DNA from: Hansfordia pulvinata
Taxonomy: Eukaryota; Ascomycota; Sordariomycetes; Xylariales
DNA: 64,000 nucleotides
Reading direction: 5' to 3'
NCBI GenBank assembly: GCA_006538405.1
Contig: BJKQ01000002.1
Span: forward strand, 3,782,001 to 3,846,000
The position numbers and the translations under genes are program-made. How positions within the stretch are numbered: the stretch's first letter is position 1; the number at the start of each line of letters is the position of its first letter. This document shows positions 21,409 to 33,191 of this stretch, in pieces. The notes under the pieces were generated by a model, which made no database searches, was not told the DNA's origin, and saw only the letters and a list, made by a program, of their open reading frames with translations.

Positions 21409-23718
21409 GCTAGCCGGGCGCCTGGGGGCTCCCTGTTGAAGAGTTGACCGAATTCCCGAGTTAGGCGACAGTGTCAGTGTGCCCAGAGGGTTCCCCTCTG
21501 GCGGCCTCAAGCCTTCCAGTTCGTTAGCGTTCCCTCGAGGGGCCGCGGGCTCGTGAGCCGCGGCGATCTGGCATGCCGGACGGGGGCCACTCGCTGGCAA
21601 GGGATGAGACACTTGGGGGACCCGTGTTCTCGTAGCGACGGAGAATGCCGCGCGCAGGGTGTAAGCGGCGGACGAACGCCGGCCGTGCCAAACCAAGTGC
21701 CCAGTTGCATCCATCACGCGCGCGGGATGGAAGAAGCAGGGCAGAGGAAAGCCCGTCAAGTGAGGGGCTGGGGTGGGAGTGAGTTGGTCGAGGGACAGAA
21801 TCTGGTTCAGACCCTGGGAGGGCAGGAGTGAATTCACAACGCGATCGCCTTGTTCCTTTGCCCAAGACGGGGTTGACCCGCGAGCGATGTTGGCCTTGTC
21901 CCAAGACATGAGCCGGCAGGCTGTCGCAGCGCCCTGGGCGACGACGAGTAGGCGCAGATCATGATGCAGGGACCTGTGGTGTGTTTGAGATGACTGACAG
22001 TCCGCGCCGAAGAACAACACAGGCGTGTTCGCATGGGGCGTATGTGTCGTCCAAGTCTATTACGGTTGCGAATATACCTAACAGCTCTGTGGCCTTGTCT
22101 CTTCGTCATGCCCTGATATACAAGATTGGGGGGGGTCAACATTGGCGATCATTGCTTACCAGTATCAAATGGCGGCTTTTCTTTCTCAGGCCAGTCCAAG
22201 ACTCAATACCTTTTTCTGTCGTCTCGCCGCCCCTCCAGCGAGACTGGGTAGCCTTCCACCCTTCTTGGCGACTGGATCCTGTCATACGGACGTGGACCTG
22301 GCGGTGGCACACATGACGTAAGGGGGAGGGGAAGGAGAGCTCAAGAGGTCCGCCCACGCCGATGTCTCGTCCCGAGAGACTCTTATAGCAGCACCGCGCC
22401 CTATCCCGTCCCACCTGGCGTCCCGGCCGGGCGATGCGCCGCAGTCGGCGAGAGACGACTCTGTAGAGCAGACGGGCACCGCGAGGTCGCCACGCCATCA
22501 ACCGCTCCGAATCCAGCGTCCTGCTCGGCGGGTACGGGTACCTTACTCACCCTTGTACGTCGACGAGGGCGCGGACACACGCACGGAGCATCGAGGAAAC
22601 CCCCCCGCACCGATCGCGACGTCACAGCCGGCACAGCACGGACTCGCGATCCCTCGTCTTCCAGAAGCGCAGAGGCCGGGTCCGGGTCCGGATCCATGCC
22701 CGCGCGGCAGGGTTGTATAGACAAGTCTCGTTGTTGGGTCATGGTGGCGCTCCCACTGCCGAGTACGAACATTCCAAGTATACACGTAGGTGGCCCTTGA
22801 TCAGCGCGGTAGGTCGAATGCGAGAGGGCAGGGATAGTTACTCGCAAGGTGGTGATCGCCAACGCAGCCCGGCTGAGCATCACATGACCATTGACAGGAG
22901 CCGGACGGGCATATTGACATACGTCGCATGGCTGTCCGGCCCTCCCTTGCGAGTACTCGTACCTGTGCGTCCCAAGTACACAGGCAAGCAAGCAGGCAAG
23001 CAGGTATGCAAGCCCGATGCTGGCGGTGCTGCCGCAGGGCCCGATCGCCGTCGCCACGGCGCCAGCGCCCACTGGAGCCCGCTCTGGTCCGAGCTGCGGC
23101 GCGGCGCAAAGCAGCGTCTCCTCCTTCTGCGACGATCTCGCGGGCTTTCGGCATTCGCATCTGCCCAGCAGGTGTGCGGCGACCCAAGGGCGCCGCATCC
23201 ATCGCCAGATCCCCCCCCCCCCCCTCCCCGTCTGATGAGTCCCTACTACCTAGGCCAGGTAACTCGTATGCAGCCCTGGTCAGCCGCAAGCGATGGCTTC
23301 GCGAACCCCACCGTTCGGTTCCTGGTCTTCGTATTATTATTACTCTTCTCTCCTCCTCCTCCTCCTCCTCTTCTTATTCTGCTTGTTCTTGTCGTCCTGC
23401 TGTTGGTGCTGGGCCATACTCGTAGTCGTACGGGATGGGAAACCCCCTGTACTCGTATCTTCTCTAGTCGAAATCTTGGTGTTTCCCACATTCCGGCGTC
23501 AGGGGATGGAAGGATCGATATTAATAGAATCCCACTCTACAAGCAACGCCGACCCGTCGCAGGTCGAACCACTCCGTGATCACATGGGTACGATGAGCTG
23601 CGGGGATAAGACACGGCTGTCTGTGCTCTGCCGGCCTGGAGACAAGACACAGACATCAGACAGCCACACCTTGAGCAATCGTAGGTTGTATTGAATGAGA
23701 AAATTCCGTGCGTCATGT

Positions 23719-23862
<144 letters not shown>

Positions 23863-25439
23863 ATCGTTGCATACATCCAGAAATTATCCTCCAAAGCAAC
23901 CTTAGCCCTGGAGAATACCTGCCTACGTAAGGTACGAGTACCTCTCTCCTCTCCCCCTTTTCACTGGTGCCGTCGTCTCGGCGGCCCCCTGTGTGTCATT
24001 TCGGGCCCATCTGCACGCGAGCCTGCCGCAGCATGGGGATGGGGACCATTACCGCTCCGTACGAATAGCGGCGGCAGCAGGCCTGTTCGGTACCGGAACA
24101 GGCCGTACCTACGGTAGTCAGCATGACGATGGCGATCCCCTGAAGCGGCTCCAAGATGGGTCGGCGGTCCGGTCGAGCGTGACATGGCATACCCGTACTT
24201 GTAGCATGCTCGTGGCGTGGGCAGCATGTCGGCGAGGCTCCGTCCTCGCACATGGCGCCTCATCAATCTGCACTCGCTGTTGGTCCCGTCTCCGTCTCCG
24301 TCCTCTCCCCTCCGCCGATCCTTCCATCAGTTCTTACCAAGTCGCAGAGTGCGAGTATACCACGGCATGCATCGCCCGCCCCCTGTGCCCCTCTCCTGGC
24401 TCCGCTTCGCGGGGGCTTGGATTTCCCCTGACAATATCCAGGAGAAGGGGGAACAAGCCGACCCGCCTTGTACGAGGATGCAACGGCTCGTACGTGCAGA
24501 ATTACGAGCATGGACGGCTCTCTGTGCTCGGGCTGCCATTGCTTTGCTTCCCGTAATCGCTAATGCGGCGTTGGGCCAACAGAGCCCTCTCCGTTGTTTT
24601 CGTCCTGATCGCTGAGGTGCTCATGATGTTATCCAGTCGAGGGGTGCAAGTACGAGATGTTCATCATCGCCCAACCGGCATGTGCTCGTGACTGGCTGCC
24701 TGCGGTGTTGCTGTCACAACCCGCCAAGTGCTTACTCCGTCAACTCGTGCCTGTCACGGGAAGCCCCAGAGGGAATTGAGCACGTCGCCGGGCCAGGGCA
24801 CCCCGGCCGACACACCGGCGACTGATACCGGTTCGACACCGACTACGTATCCGTAAGGCATCCGCACGAACACTCGTAGTCGATGTTGCGGCACGGCCAC
24901 GGTCGGCATGCGTCGTGAAATGGTTTTTTTTTTTTTCTTTTTTTTCTTTTCCATTTCTTCTCTTCTCTTTCGGTCATCGTCTGGTGAAGTTGGAATAGAC
25001 TCATCAGGTCGCGCCGCATGCTCGTCGTGGTCGGGTATATCCTTGATCGTGAGATGCTGTTGTTTTGAGCACGCCCACCCCGGGCCTATAGTCACCGTCA
25101 CCATCCATCCACCCAGCAACGATGGGGGTTTCTGCTGCTTAAGAGTCCTCGTACCCGTCCCCGTACTCCAACGATCCCGCATTCGACACGCCTTGTCGAC
25201 GCCATCTGAATCCGACACGCGTCCAGAGGCCGTCCCGTGTCTATTCTCGGCGGCGAGGGTTGCGCCCGCGCCGTACGTTCATCCTTGCAATCTGCCCTGG
25301 AGGCCGCTCCGGTTGTTGACTGGGTCAGGCACGAAGCAGACCGGCCGCCGCGTCGCAGCCCTTCCAAACTCGCCGAGAGCCAACGGCTTCGAAGATGGGA
25401 TCCCTGGGACCCCGCTGCCAACAGCACGGACCGACGGCT

Positions 25440-25491
25440 GGGCTGCTGCTGTGGCTGCTGCTGTTGCTTCTGCTGCTGCTGCTGCTGGCTG
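25440..25491 (+). repeat. CTG-rich trinucleotide repeat
   Basis: An imperfect (CTG)n stretch with TTG, CTT and TGG interruptions. In one frame it encodes a Leu-rich, signal-peptide-like segment after an ATG at 25395. I cannot show that this frame is translated. Confidence 0.8.
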
Positions 25492-25735
25492 ACGCCGCTG
25501 ACGCTTCGCCCGCTGCCCCCCTGACTGTACGAGAGGCCATGACTGTGACTCCCACGGGAAGCGACGCACACCCGCCCGCGTCTCTGGGAGAGAATTGTGA
25601 GCGCGCGACTGGTGGATTTCAACATTGACGGTGCCTGGCATTTCTCGGGCAGTGGCCTTTACTACCACCGCAACCACTCCGGGCCGGCCGTACACCGGGC
25701 GTACTCGTACCTCGCGTACCTCGCTGCCTCTTCAG

Positions 25736-25920
25736 GGCGACAGATACCCCGGCGTACGCCAGATCGACCCGACTTTGGTGCCTTGTACTCCAGCCGCGCC
25801 AGTCCATCTCCAATGCCCGCTGTTGGTCCTGAACCGGGAGAACGTCTTCGGCAGGAGCGACCAGCTAGACACCATTGAGGTCATTATTGCCAGCTCCAGC
25901 TATCCCATCTGCTATAAGGC
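25736..25920 (+). other. Coding-like exon of unidentified family
   Basis: After an acceptor-like tract ending CTCTTCAG (AG at 25733-25734) a frame runs GDRYPGVRQIDPTLVPC, then CPLLVLNRENVFGRSDQLD, and TIEVIIASSSYPICYKA. It ends at a donor-like GTACGAGT at about 25921. Its composition is protein-like and unlike the biased frames around it. A phase-compatible continuation could begin after GGTAG near 26164 (DGGSPYTGSMELPLVG). An upstream piece at about 25600-25695 (DFNIDGAWHFSGSGLYY) might belong to the same gene. I do not recognise the family and cannot close a full-length frame; it may be a real multi-exon gene or a relic. Confidence 0.35.
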
Positions 25921-27539
25921 AGGTACGAGTTGCCCGCGCGCTGCATTTACATCTACCGTACCCCTACCTAAGGTATTCTTCCGTGACCACTCGTACATTG
26001 CGCGTTCCACGACCAGCCGTCTCTGCTCTGTACCGCGGGATTCACTCGTACTCTGCGCCATTAGGTACCTGATTGCCCGCCACGTCCCCCACTCCCTCCT
26101 TGATGCGTACGTACTCTCCACCTTAGACCTGCACCTTGCAAGCCAGCACTACCTCGAGTAGGTAGACGGCGGCTCACCATACACTGGATCCATGGAACTT
26201 CCATTGGTCGGGCTGGAGGTACTTGGTCCGGCAGGTACTCGTATCTGGGCAGCGGGTGCTCTCCCGTTACAAGGCCCTGCGCTACTGATACACATTGAAC
26301 AGCCCGCCTTCCAAACCCTGGGCTGTGGTCGCCGCCATGCCGTCGCTCGCTGTGTGCTGCCGCCTCGATTCCTGACCACTCCATCCCAGACATCCAGCTC
26401 CCCTTACTACGACCACAAGTACGGATACATCCTCCGTGCTCCTCGACCATTTGGAACTCGGCTGCGGTCGCATTGGTTTGGCTTGGAGTCCTCCCAGGTG
26501 TCGCCCTGCCTTGCACGCACTGCGCTGCACTGCACACGCCCCCTCTCGCCGCACCCACCGCCGCTTTGGAGGGACGCCACTATCCATCCATACCATCGCG
26601 TTCCCTTGCTATCCCTCGCCCGCGGTCGCGCCCACGTCCACATCTACGTCCACGGTTACGAGCACACCCGCCGCGGTTGCGCCCGCGCTCACGCCAACGC
26701 TGACCCATGCGGTTCAATTCATGCTTGCGCCCGTCGCCGTGCCCGCGCCTCTGCCGCTGACCCGTGCCTCCCACTCACCGCTGCCTGATTCGGCGTTTTC
26801 CAGGCTTCGAGGCTGTCCACCCTATAGCTAGCTGCACAGCTCCATCGCCTTGGGTGCCTGCGTGGCCTGAGGTGCCCATCCAACCCTCCGGCAAGGCCTT
26901 TACTCTTCGCCCATCTGCGATCCGTCGGGGTGACGTCGCGTACGAGTGAGTTCCCTCGCACAGCGACGGCGACGAGTACGATAGACGGCCGCGCCTGAGT
27001 AAGACCATCCCACTGCCCCAGCAGGGCAGGGCGCTCGCCCAAACCCCATCCAGGAAAGGGGACGAGAACAAGGGGTGAAAAAAGCAACCCCAAGACAGGA
27101 TCGCCCGAGACACACCAGACACGCACGCCTGAGCGAGTACGGCGCCCCCTCAAGCACCACCTGCACCCACCCTGCCGTGCCTGCCTCGACGCCAGTCAGC
27201 CACTCATCAGCCAGTCTACCTGCGGCCCCGCGTCCATTCGGCATGCTTGCTCGTACCTGCGATTGCGACGAATAGACACGCAGCCAACCTGCCCACGAGT
27301 AATCATTCTTCAGCACTCGTAATTGTCCCTCGCACCACGGTCCTAATCCAACCCGACACCAGTCACTGTCCCGCACTGACGGTCGGCACGGTACACGCCC
27401 ATCCAAGGTACAAGGTACCGCCTAGCTGAGCAGCTGGCACGAGCCAACCATTCATCGTACACCCAAAGGACCGCCGACCAGGCCAGGCCCGTCCAGGCTC
27501 CTCGCCTGGCCCCTCGCCTCGCCTTGCCCTCCGCCCACC

Positions 27540-30260
27540 ATGGTCCGCAGGCAGGCCCCTCAACCGCTTGCCCTGCCCGGTTCTGCGGCCGTCGCAACGC
27601 CTGGCAGTGGTGGCTCAGTCTCCGGCCTGTCCTCCCTGCCCAACTCGAACCACTCAACGTCGTCCGGCGCCCTTGCATCCCCCAAGTCGTCGTCAACCGC
27701 CCTCGGCCGCGAAAGGCGTAGCCCTCAGGTGGCGCCTCCGCCTCCTGCTCCCGCCGCGGACAACACCCTCCAGATAATCTCCCCCGTCACCTCCAACAAG
27801 TCGGCCAAATCATCCCCTCGGTCTCCCTTTAGCAGATTCAACCCGGCCAGAAAACTCCACCAACAGACCCAGAGTCAAAGCCAGGCCACCTCGCCTACCC
27901 TGTCCCAGCATTCTGACGCCCTCACCCCGCCCGCTCTGTCCCAATCTACCTTCACCGACCCTGAGCCTCCCCTTCTCCTGAGCGACAGCGTCTACACGGA
28001 CCCGTGGCGCCAGAAACAACAGGAGCAGCGACAAGCGAAACAGAAACAAGAAGTGCCTCCACCTGCTGGACCTCCGCCACCGCCACCATTGCAATCCTCA
28101 CGACAGCAGAGCCAGGACGAGGTGCTAACACAGCGCCGGTACCAACCCCGTCAGGAACTCGATCACCGGCCCAAGACGGCAGGAGGCACCACGCAGTCGT
28201 CGCACCAGGCCGCCGAGCAGGGTCGAAGCAACCATCGCATGTTGAACAGCAGCAACAACAGCAGCAGCAGGAGTTCTCCTAAGCCAGGCAATCACCTGTA
28301 CCAGAGCAGAAGCAGGCCATCCTCACCAGATAAGGGTGCTGAGGTCATGTCTCGTGGGGTCGAATGCCCCGCGATGCCGGACAAGGAGCAAAGCCGGAAA
28401 TATCACAAGCAGACAGGTACGTGAGCACTGTTCGGGAAGCGCCGAGAACAACGCACCGGGTTCTCCATTCGCACGGGCTTGCGAGGCCTTCACGCACTCA
28501 CATCACTCATCCCCGGCGTGGAACCCCCAGCGAGGCCGCTGGGCGATCTTGGAGGCGCGCTACTGGCCAACCTTGGTACTGACCCTTTGTTCTTGCAGAA
28601 ATCGACCAATCATCTCCCGATCCTCAGAAACAGCAGGCGGCCCCTCCTTTACCGTCTAGATCCGAAGTTTCGCTGAACTCAAATGAGGAGCACGACCGTC
28701 CCGACTCCAGGAGAAACAAGCCGAGGCCATTTGGTCGGCTGAACCGGTCCAGGTCTGCCCACAGCAGAGAACGGGATGGCCACAGACACAAAGACTCTGT
28801 CACGTCCAAGAACAGCGAGTCTGAGCGACAGCTCGCTGCGCCTCCTGTTGAGCAGGCCCCGTTGAAGACGGCGCCTTTGCAGCCCGAGGGCCAGGAACGA
28901 TCTTTCAGGCACATGATGAACAGCGCGCCACGGAATCACTCGGCCGATCGGGCCATGGCTCGTGAAATGCCGTCAAGCAGGGGACAGACCCGGGACCGGA
29001 ATGAGAGAGACCACAACCGAAGCCAGCCCTCCTCCTACAGAGAGCCCAGCGGGTCCTTCTTCAGCGGTCTCAAGCACTCTGGCCACCGCGCTGTAGGAAT
29101 GGTCAGCAAACAATTCTTCGGCAAGAACAGTCGAAGCGGCAGCGCCGATGCCACCAATGTCCCAACACCTGGGGTCGACGACGAGCATTACACCCTGAAG
29201 GTCATCACACTACCACTGATAGAGCAGACCCGGCTCACCAGGATATCGAAACGGCTTGAGGACTCGCGCGACAAAACCGAGTTCTGGATGCCTGCTTTCC
29301 CATGGCGTGCCATTGACTACCTCAACTTCAAGGGCTGCGAGGTCGAAGGTCTTTACCGCGTTCCGGGCAGTGGCCCCCAGATCAAGAGGTGGCAGCGGAG
29401 ATTCGACGAGGGTAAGTTGGTCCTCTTGAACTGCTGGCGGATCGAGACAGACAGCCACACACCCACGACATGCGTAGCAAATAACTAACCTGACCTCCAC
29501 AGAATATGACGTCGATCTTTTCGAGCAAGAGGAGCTTTACGACATCAACATCATCGGGTCAATGCTAAAGGCCTGGTTGCGCGAGCTGCCCGATGAGATC
29601 TTCCCGAAAGATATCCAGGAAAGAGTGTCACGCGAGTGTGCAGGAGCCGACGAGGTTCCGCAGATGCTCATCGATGAGTTGTCAAACCTCCCGCCCTTCA
29701 ACTACTACTTGCTGTTCGCTATCACTTGCCACCTGAGTCTGCTGCACGCCCATTCGGAGAAGAACAAAATGGACTTCCGCAATCTCTGCATCTGCTTCCA
29801 ACCGTGTCTCAAGATTGACGCATTCTGCTTCAAGTTCCTTGTTTGCGACTGGAGGGAATGCTGGCAAGGTTGCAAGACGGAGTCCCAGTACATCGAAGAG
29901 GAGTACAAGCGTTTCGAGCAGCCCATACCCCGAGGCCTGGCGGAGCCGTTCAAGATGAACAGAGATGCCAGCCAGGAACGCAACATCTCTTCATCCGACA
30001 GCGGGCAGCCGTCGGAGATTGCACAGCAGTTGCAGATGCAGCGGGAGCAGCAGGGTCGGGGCAATGGCCAAACCGCGAAGCTGAGGAAGAAGCCTCAGCA
30101 GTCGGACCAATCCACTGGCAGTATGACATCGAACCACTCGGCCAACCACTCGGCATCAACGTCGCTGACGCTCGACAGCGAGCGGGAAAACCCGGTGAAG
30201 CCCCCGGGTGACATGCGGCCCCTTTCCCCGATCAAGCCTCTCTCTCCGCTGGGTTTCTAG
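27540..30260 (+). CDS. RhoGAP-domain protein (Rho GTPase-activating)
   Basis: Three exons, 27540-28416, 28599-29411 and 29503-30260, encode 815 aa. The introns are 28417-28598 and 29412-29502 (ACTAAC branch site at 29483); splices give KQTEIDQ and RRFDEEYDVDLFEQ. The ATG context is CCCACCATGG. The N-terminal 480 residues are disordered, rich in Ser, Pro, Gln, Arg and His. The RhoGAP domain is about residues 500-715. It has EVEGLYRVPGSGPQIKRW, with the arginine finger at about Arg546, then MLKAWLRELPDEIFP and KMDFRNLCICFQPCL. RhoGAPs accelerate GTP hydrolysis by Rho/Rac/Cdc42 and so shape actin, polarity and wall integrity. The block that usually reads NLAxxFGPNL is NLCICFQPCL here, so the second Asn is replaced. 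I cannot say which Rho protein is the target. Confidence 0.88.
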
Positions 30261-31868
30261 GCGACTCTCAGCTGTGTGGGAAGATGGCAGCGGGGCAGGG
30301 CCCGGCCCAAAAACTACACGAACAACCTTTTCGAAGACGATGATACCCTTTGATATGAGCGAAGCCCATCTGGACCTTGGGACCTTCTCCAGCGGTCGAA
30401 GAGGCCACTACGCCTTGTGCCAATCACTCTCTCGCCATATACGTCGCAGATTTTATGAATGGAGTCGGTTCAAATCGAGAACGTGGTGGGGAGGCGCTCC
30501 GAAATACCGGCCAGCGAGGGCATCGTGACTACTTGAACCCACAAATACCAGTCTATCGCTGGGGGGAGGGCAGACTTGGTGCAATTAGGACACCGGGGGC
30601 GCATGCACCCCTGGATGATGCGTCGTGAAGTGGAACGACCCGGCGAGCGAGCCCCGAGCCTCCATCATTACCCCACCTGCTCCAAAGCAGCTTCGCACCT
30701 GCAGGTGTTTGCCCGGCGGAAGCGGGGCTAGGGAAGGAAACGACATGAAGTCACGGAGAAATTTGACGAGCAAGTTGAGGAAGAAAAGGACCGCGCGCAG
30801 AAGTCTAGCATGGGAGCGTTGATTTGCTTTGCGGATTGTACGAGCCGATCAATGTACGAGACAGGATTGTTTTATCGAGGCACGCTGCTTTCTAACAGTT
30901 GGATGATGGAGACACGCGCAGCGTGTCAGTTGGCTAGAGCTCATTGGAGGGTTTATCGAGCACAATTAATGAATGGCCTCGGCCCAGAACCGCACGACTG
31001 GCCACCAGCACTGCCGAGGGCGTCTGCCCGAGATGTGTGCGTGACGACTCGTGTGGCGGAGCGATCGATCCGGCGTCCGAGAGGGGCTTTAGCGATGCAG
31101 GCCACGATACTCGCTCGAGGGAGGCGTTGCTGTATATATGAAGTATATATACCTACTGGTTGGAGAGGAGGGATGAGCAGTAATACGGTGCTGATATGAT
31201 GAGGGTTGGATGCACCTGGCCGAAGGGGGTTGACTTATATGATGGCGGTGAATCACGACAATAACAAGGACTTATCACTCACGCTTCTTTGGTCTGAGTG
31301 TCAGAACGTTAGCGATGAGCGGACTGTTCACCAACACGGTGGGAGACGGAGCGTGCATCTGACTAGGCTACTGCCTGCTATCTCCATGGTTTTCGATTCC
31401 CTGTGTGTTGCCTGTCCCTTTGAACGATCCAGGGGCAGGAGGTGACCCATCGAGCAAGGGCTGCAGTGGGCTCGCGTGTCTTGAATAGACGTCGTAATTA
31501 AGATTATGGCTCGAGACTCGCTGGCTAGTTCTTTGGCCGGGCATCAATATGTAGAAATGTAGTGAGGCTGAGGCTATATATACAGGTACATGACGTGTCG
31601 GCAGACCGAAACGCAAAGCGAGAGAGCGCCCCCAATTAAGGATTGAAAAAAAAAAAAAGGGGGGGGGGGGGGGCACAGAGCGAAGCTGGCCATCATACTT
31701 GAGCTCTTGTTCCGACTCGGACGACTCCAGCGCGTGCTCGTCTAATCAGAATGGACCCTGGTTAATAAAAACCATTCGATCATTCGGTCGCTTCAAACCA
31801 GCGCTTTCTCCTGCTGGAGCAGACGCGTCATCGCAGCTGCTTGGAGAAGGGAGGGAGGCAGGCATGCT
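30261..31868. other. Intergenic, RhoGAP 3' flank to membrane-protein gene
   Basis: No supported gene. A homopolymer junction of A13 followed by G14 lies at about 31647-31673. Short frames here are not convincing. Confidence 0.5.
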
Positions 31869-33191
31869 TCACCCGCCGAGCTCGGCGTACTCGCCCGCGG
31901 CCTGCGGCCTCCACCCGCCGCCGGCGCCATCCAGCTCCGCCTTGACGGCCGCGCTGTCGCCCATCAACTCGGGCGTCTTGGCGCTGGATTGGGGCAGTTC
32001 GGCGGCGTCGTTGTCGCCGTCGCCCATCAGCTCGGGTGTCTTGGCGCTGGATTGGGGCAGCTCGGCGGCGGCGGCGGCGTCGTGGTGGAGCTCCTGGATC
32101 GGGATGACGGGCTTGCCTGCCGCCTCGGCGGCGCCGGCGGGGAGGGCGACAGCAGCACCAGCAGCAGCACCAGCAGCGGAAGACTCGTCGTCGTCCTTCT
32201 TCTTCTTCCTGAGGTGGTCCGGGTCAATGTCCCAGCCCTGGCGGCGCAGGCTCTCGACGACGCTGGCGGCGTCGCGGCGCAGCATGTAGACCTCTACGCA
32301 GCTGATGACGATCAGGGTGACGCGGAGGACACTTTTTTTTGGTTTCTTTTTTTAGCTGAGAAGGAACGGTGTTTTGCAAGGGATCTTTCTTTTTTTTTTC
32401 GGAGGGACTGGAGACTCACCCTGAGGCGACGAGGAGAGCGAGCGCGGGGGCGGCGTAAGCCACGATGTTGATCCCGGTTCCGTCGTACCTCTGGACGAGG
32501 GGCCCGGCGGAGAGGAGCAGGGCCAGGTTGAAGCCCAGGGCGAGCACGTCGGTGGCGATGTGGCCGCCCGGGTGCCAGAAGCCATTGCTCCGGCGGCGGA
32601 TGCACGTCGTGGTGGAGACGGCGACGTCCCAGGCGAAAGGGATGGCGGCCTTTTTTCCCTCAACGTCACCCGGTGTTCCGTCCGTCAGTTTAGGGAGGTC
32701 TTCGTGGGGGAGTGTATGTATAGTAAGGTATAAGGAAGAGAGAGGGAAGAAAGGGGGGGGAGGGGGGAGGGAGTGGGGGTTATTCGACTCACGCAGACGA
32801 CATAAGGGAGGATGGCGAGCATGTACCCGAGGGTGACGTCCAGCACGACGACGGGGATGACGCCGCCCACGATGCAGGCGGCCCCCAGGAGGCGGACGCA
32901 CGTCTTGCGCGTGTCCCAGGCTGTCCTCCTCCTCCTCCTGCTGGTCCGCGGGCCGCCTGCTTCCGCCGTTGCCGCTGTCGCTGTTGCTGTTCTTGTCGCT
33001 GCTGATGCTGCTGTTGTTGCCGTCGATGTTGCTGTTTCTGTTGCTGGTATCGGGTCGGAAGACTCGGTCGATGGGAGCGAGTCGTAGGCTACGGGTCGCC
33101 GGTGATCCCCGCGGGTTGCTGCCGCCGATGGGGGGCCTCGCCGCCACATTTTTGCTGCGCTGCGTGCGACCTTGTTCTTCCGATCAAACAT
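31869..33191 (-). CDS. Four-pass membrane protein, MARVEL-like, function unknown
   Basis: Three exons, 33191-32793, 32658-32420 and 32331-31869, encode 366 aa. The introns are 32792-32659 (GTGAGT donor, GTTGAG acceptor) and 32419-32332 (GTGAGT donor, A-tract AAAAG acceptor); phases 0 and 2 agree at both joins. The N-terminus is hydrophilic with a Thr/Ala run and a basic patch SRRRRRT. Hydrophobic segments follow: about residues 100-120 (LLGAACIVGGVIPVVVL), 121-140, about 165-190 (TDVLALGFNLALLL) and about 195-225 (IVAYAAPALALLV, then VTLIVISCVEVYML). The cytosolic-type tail contains a duplicated 17-residue repeat, AAELPQSSAKTPELMGD. The topology is like fungal MARVEL or DUF four-helix membrane proteins, but I recognise no specific family. 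The intron structure is inferred. Confidence 0.7.

Noticed and set aside
22401..23198. 265-codon minus-strand frame in the gene-poor block
   Set aside because: No domain, biased composition, and overlapping frames on both strands of similar length.
23555..23600. ggtcgaacc word suggesting a minus-strand tRNA T-arm
   Set aside because: The flanks do not form a cloverleaf.
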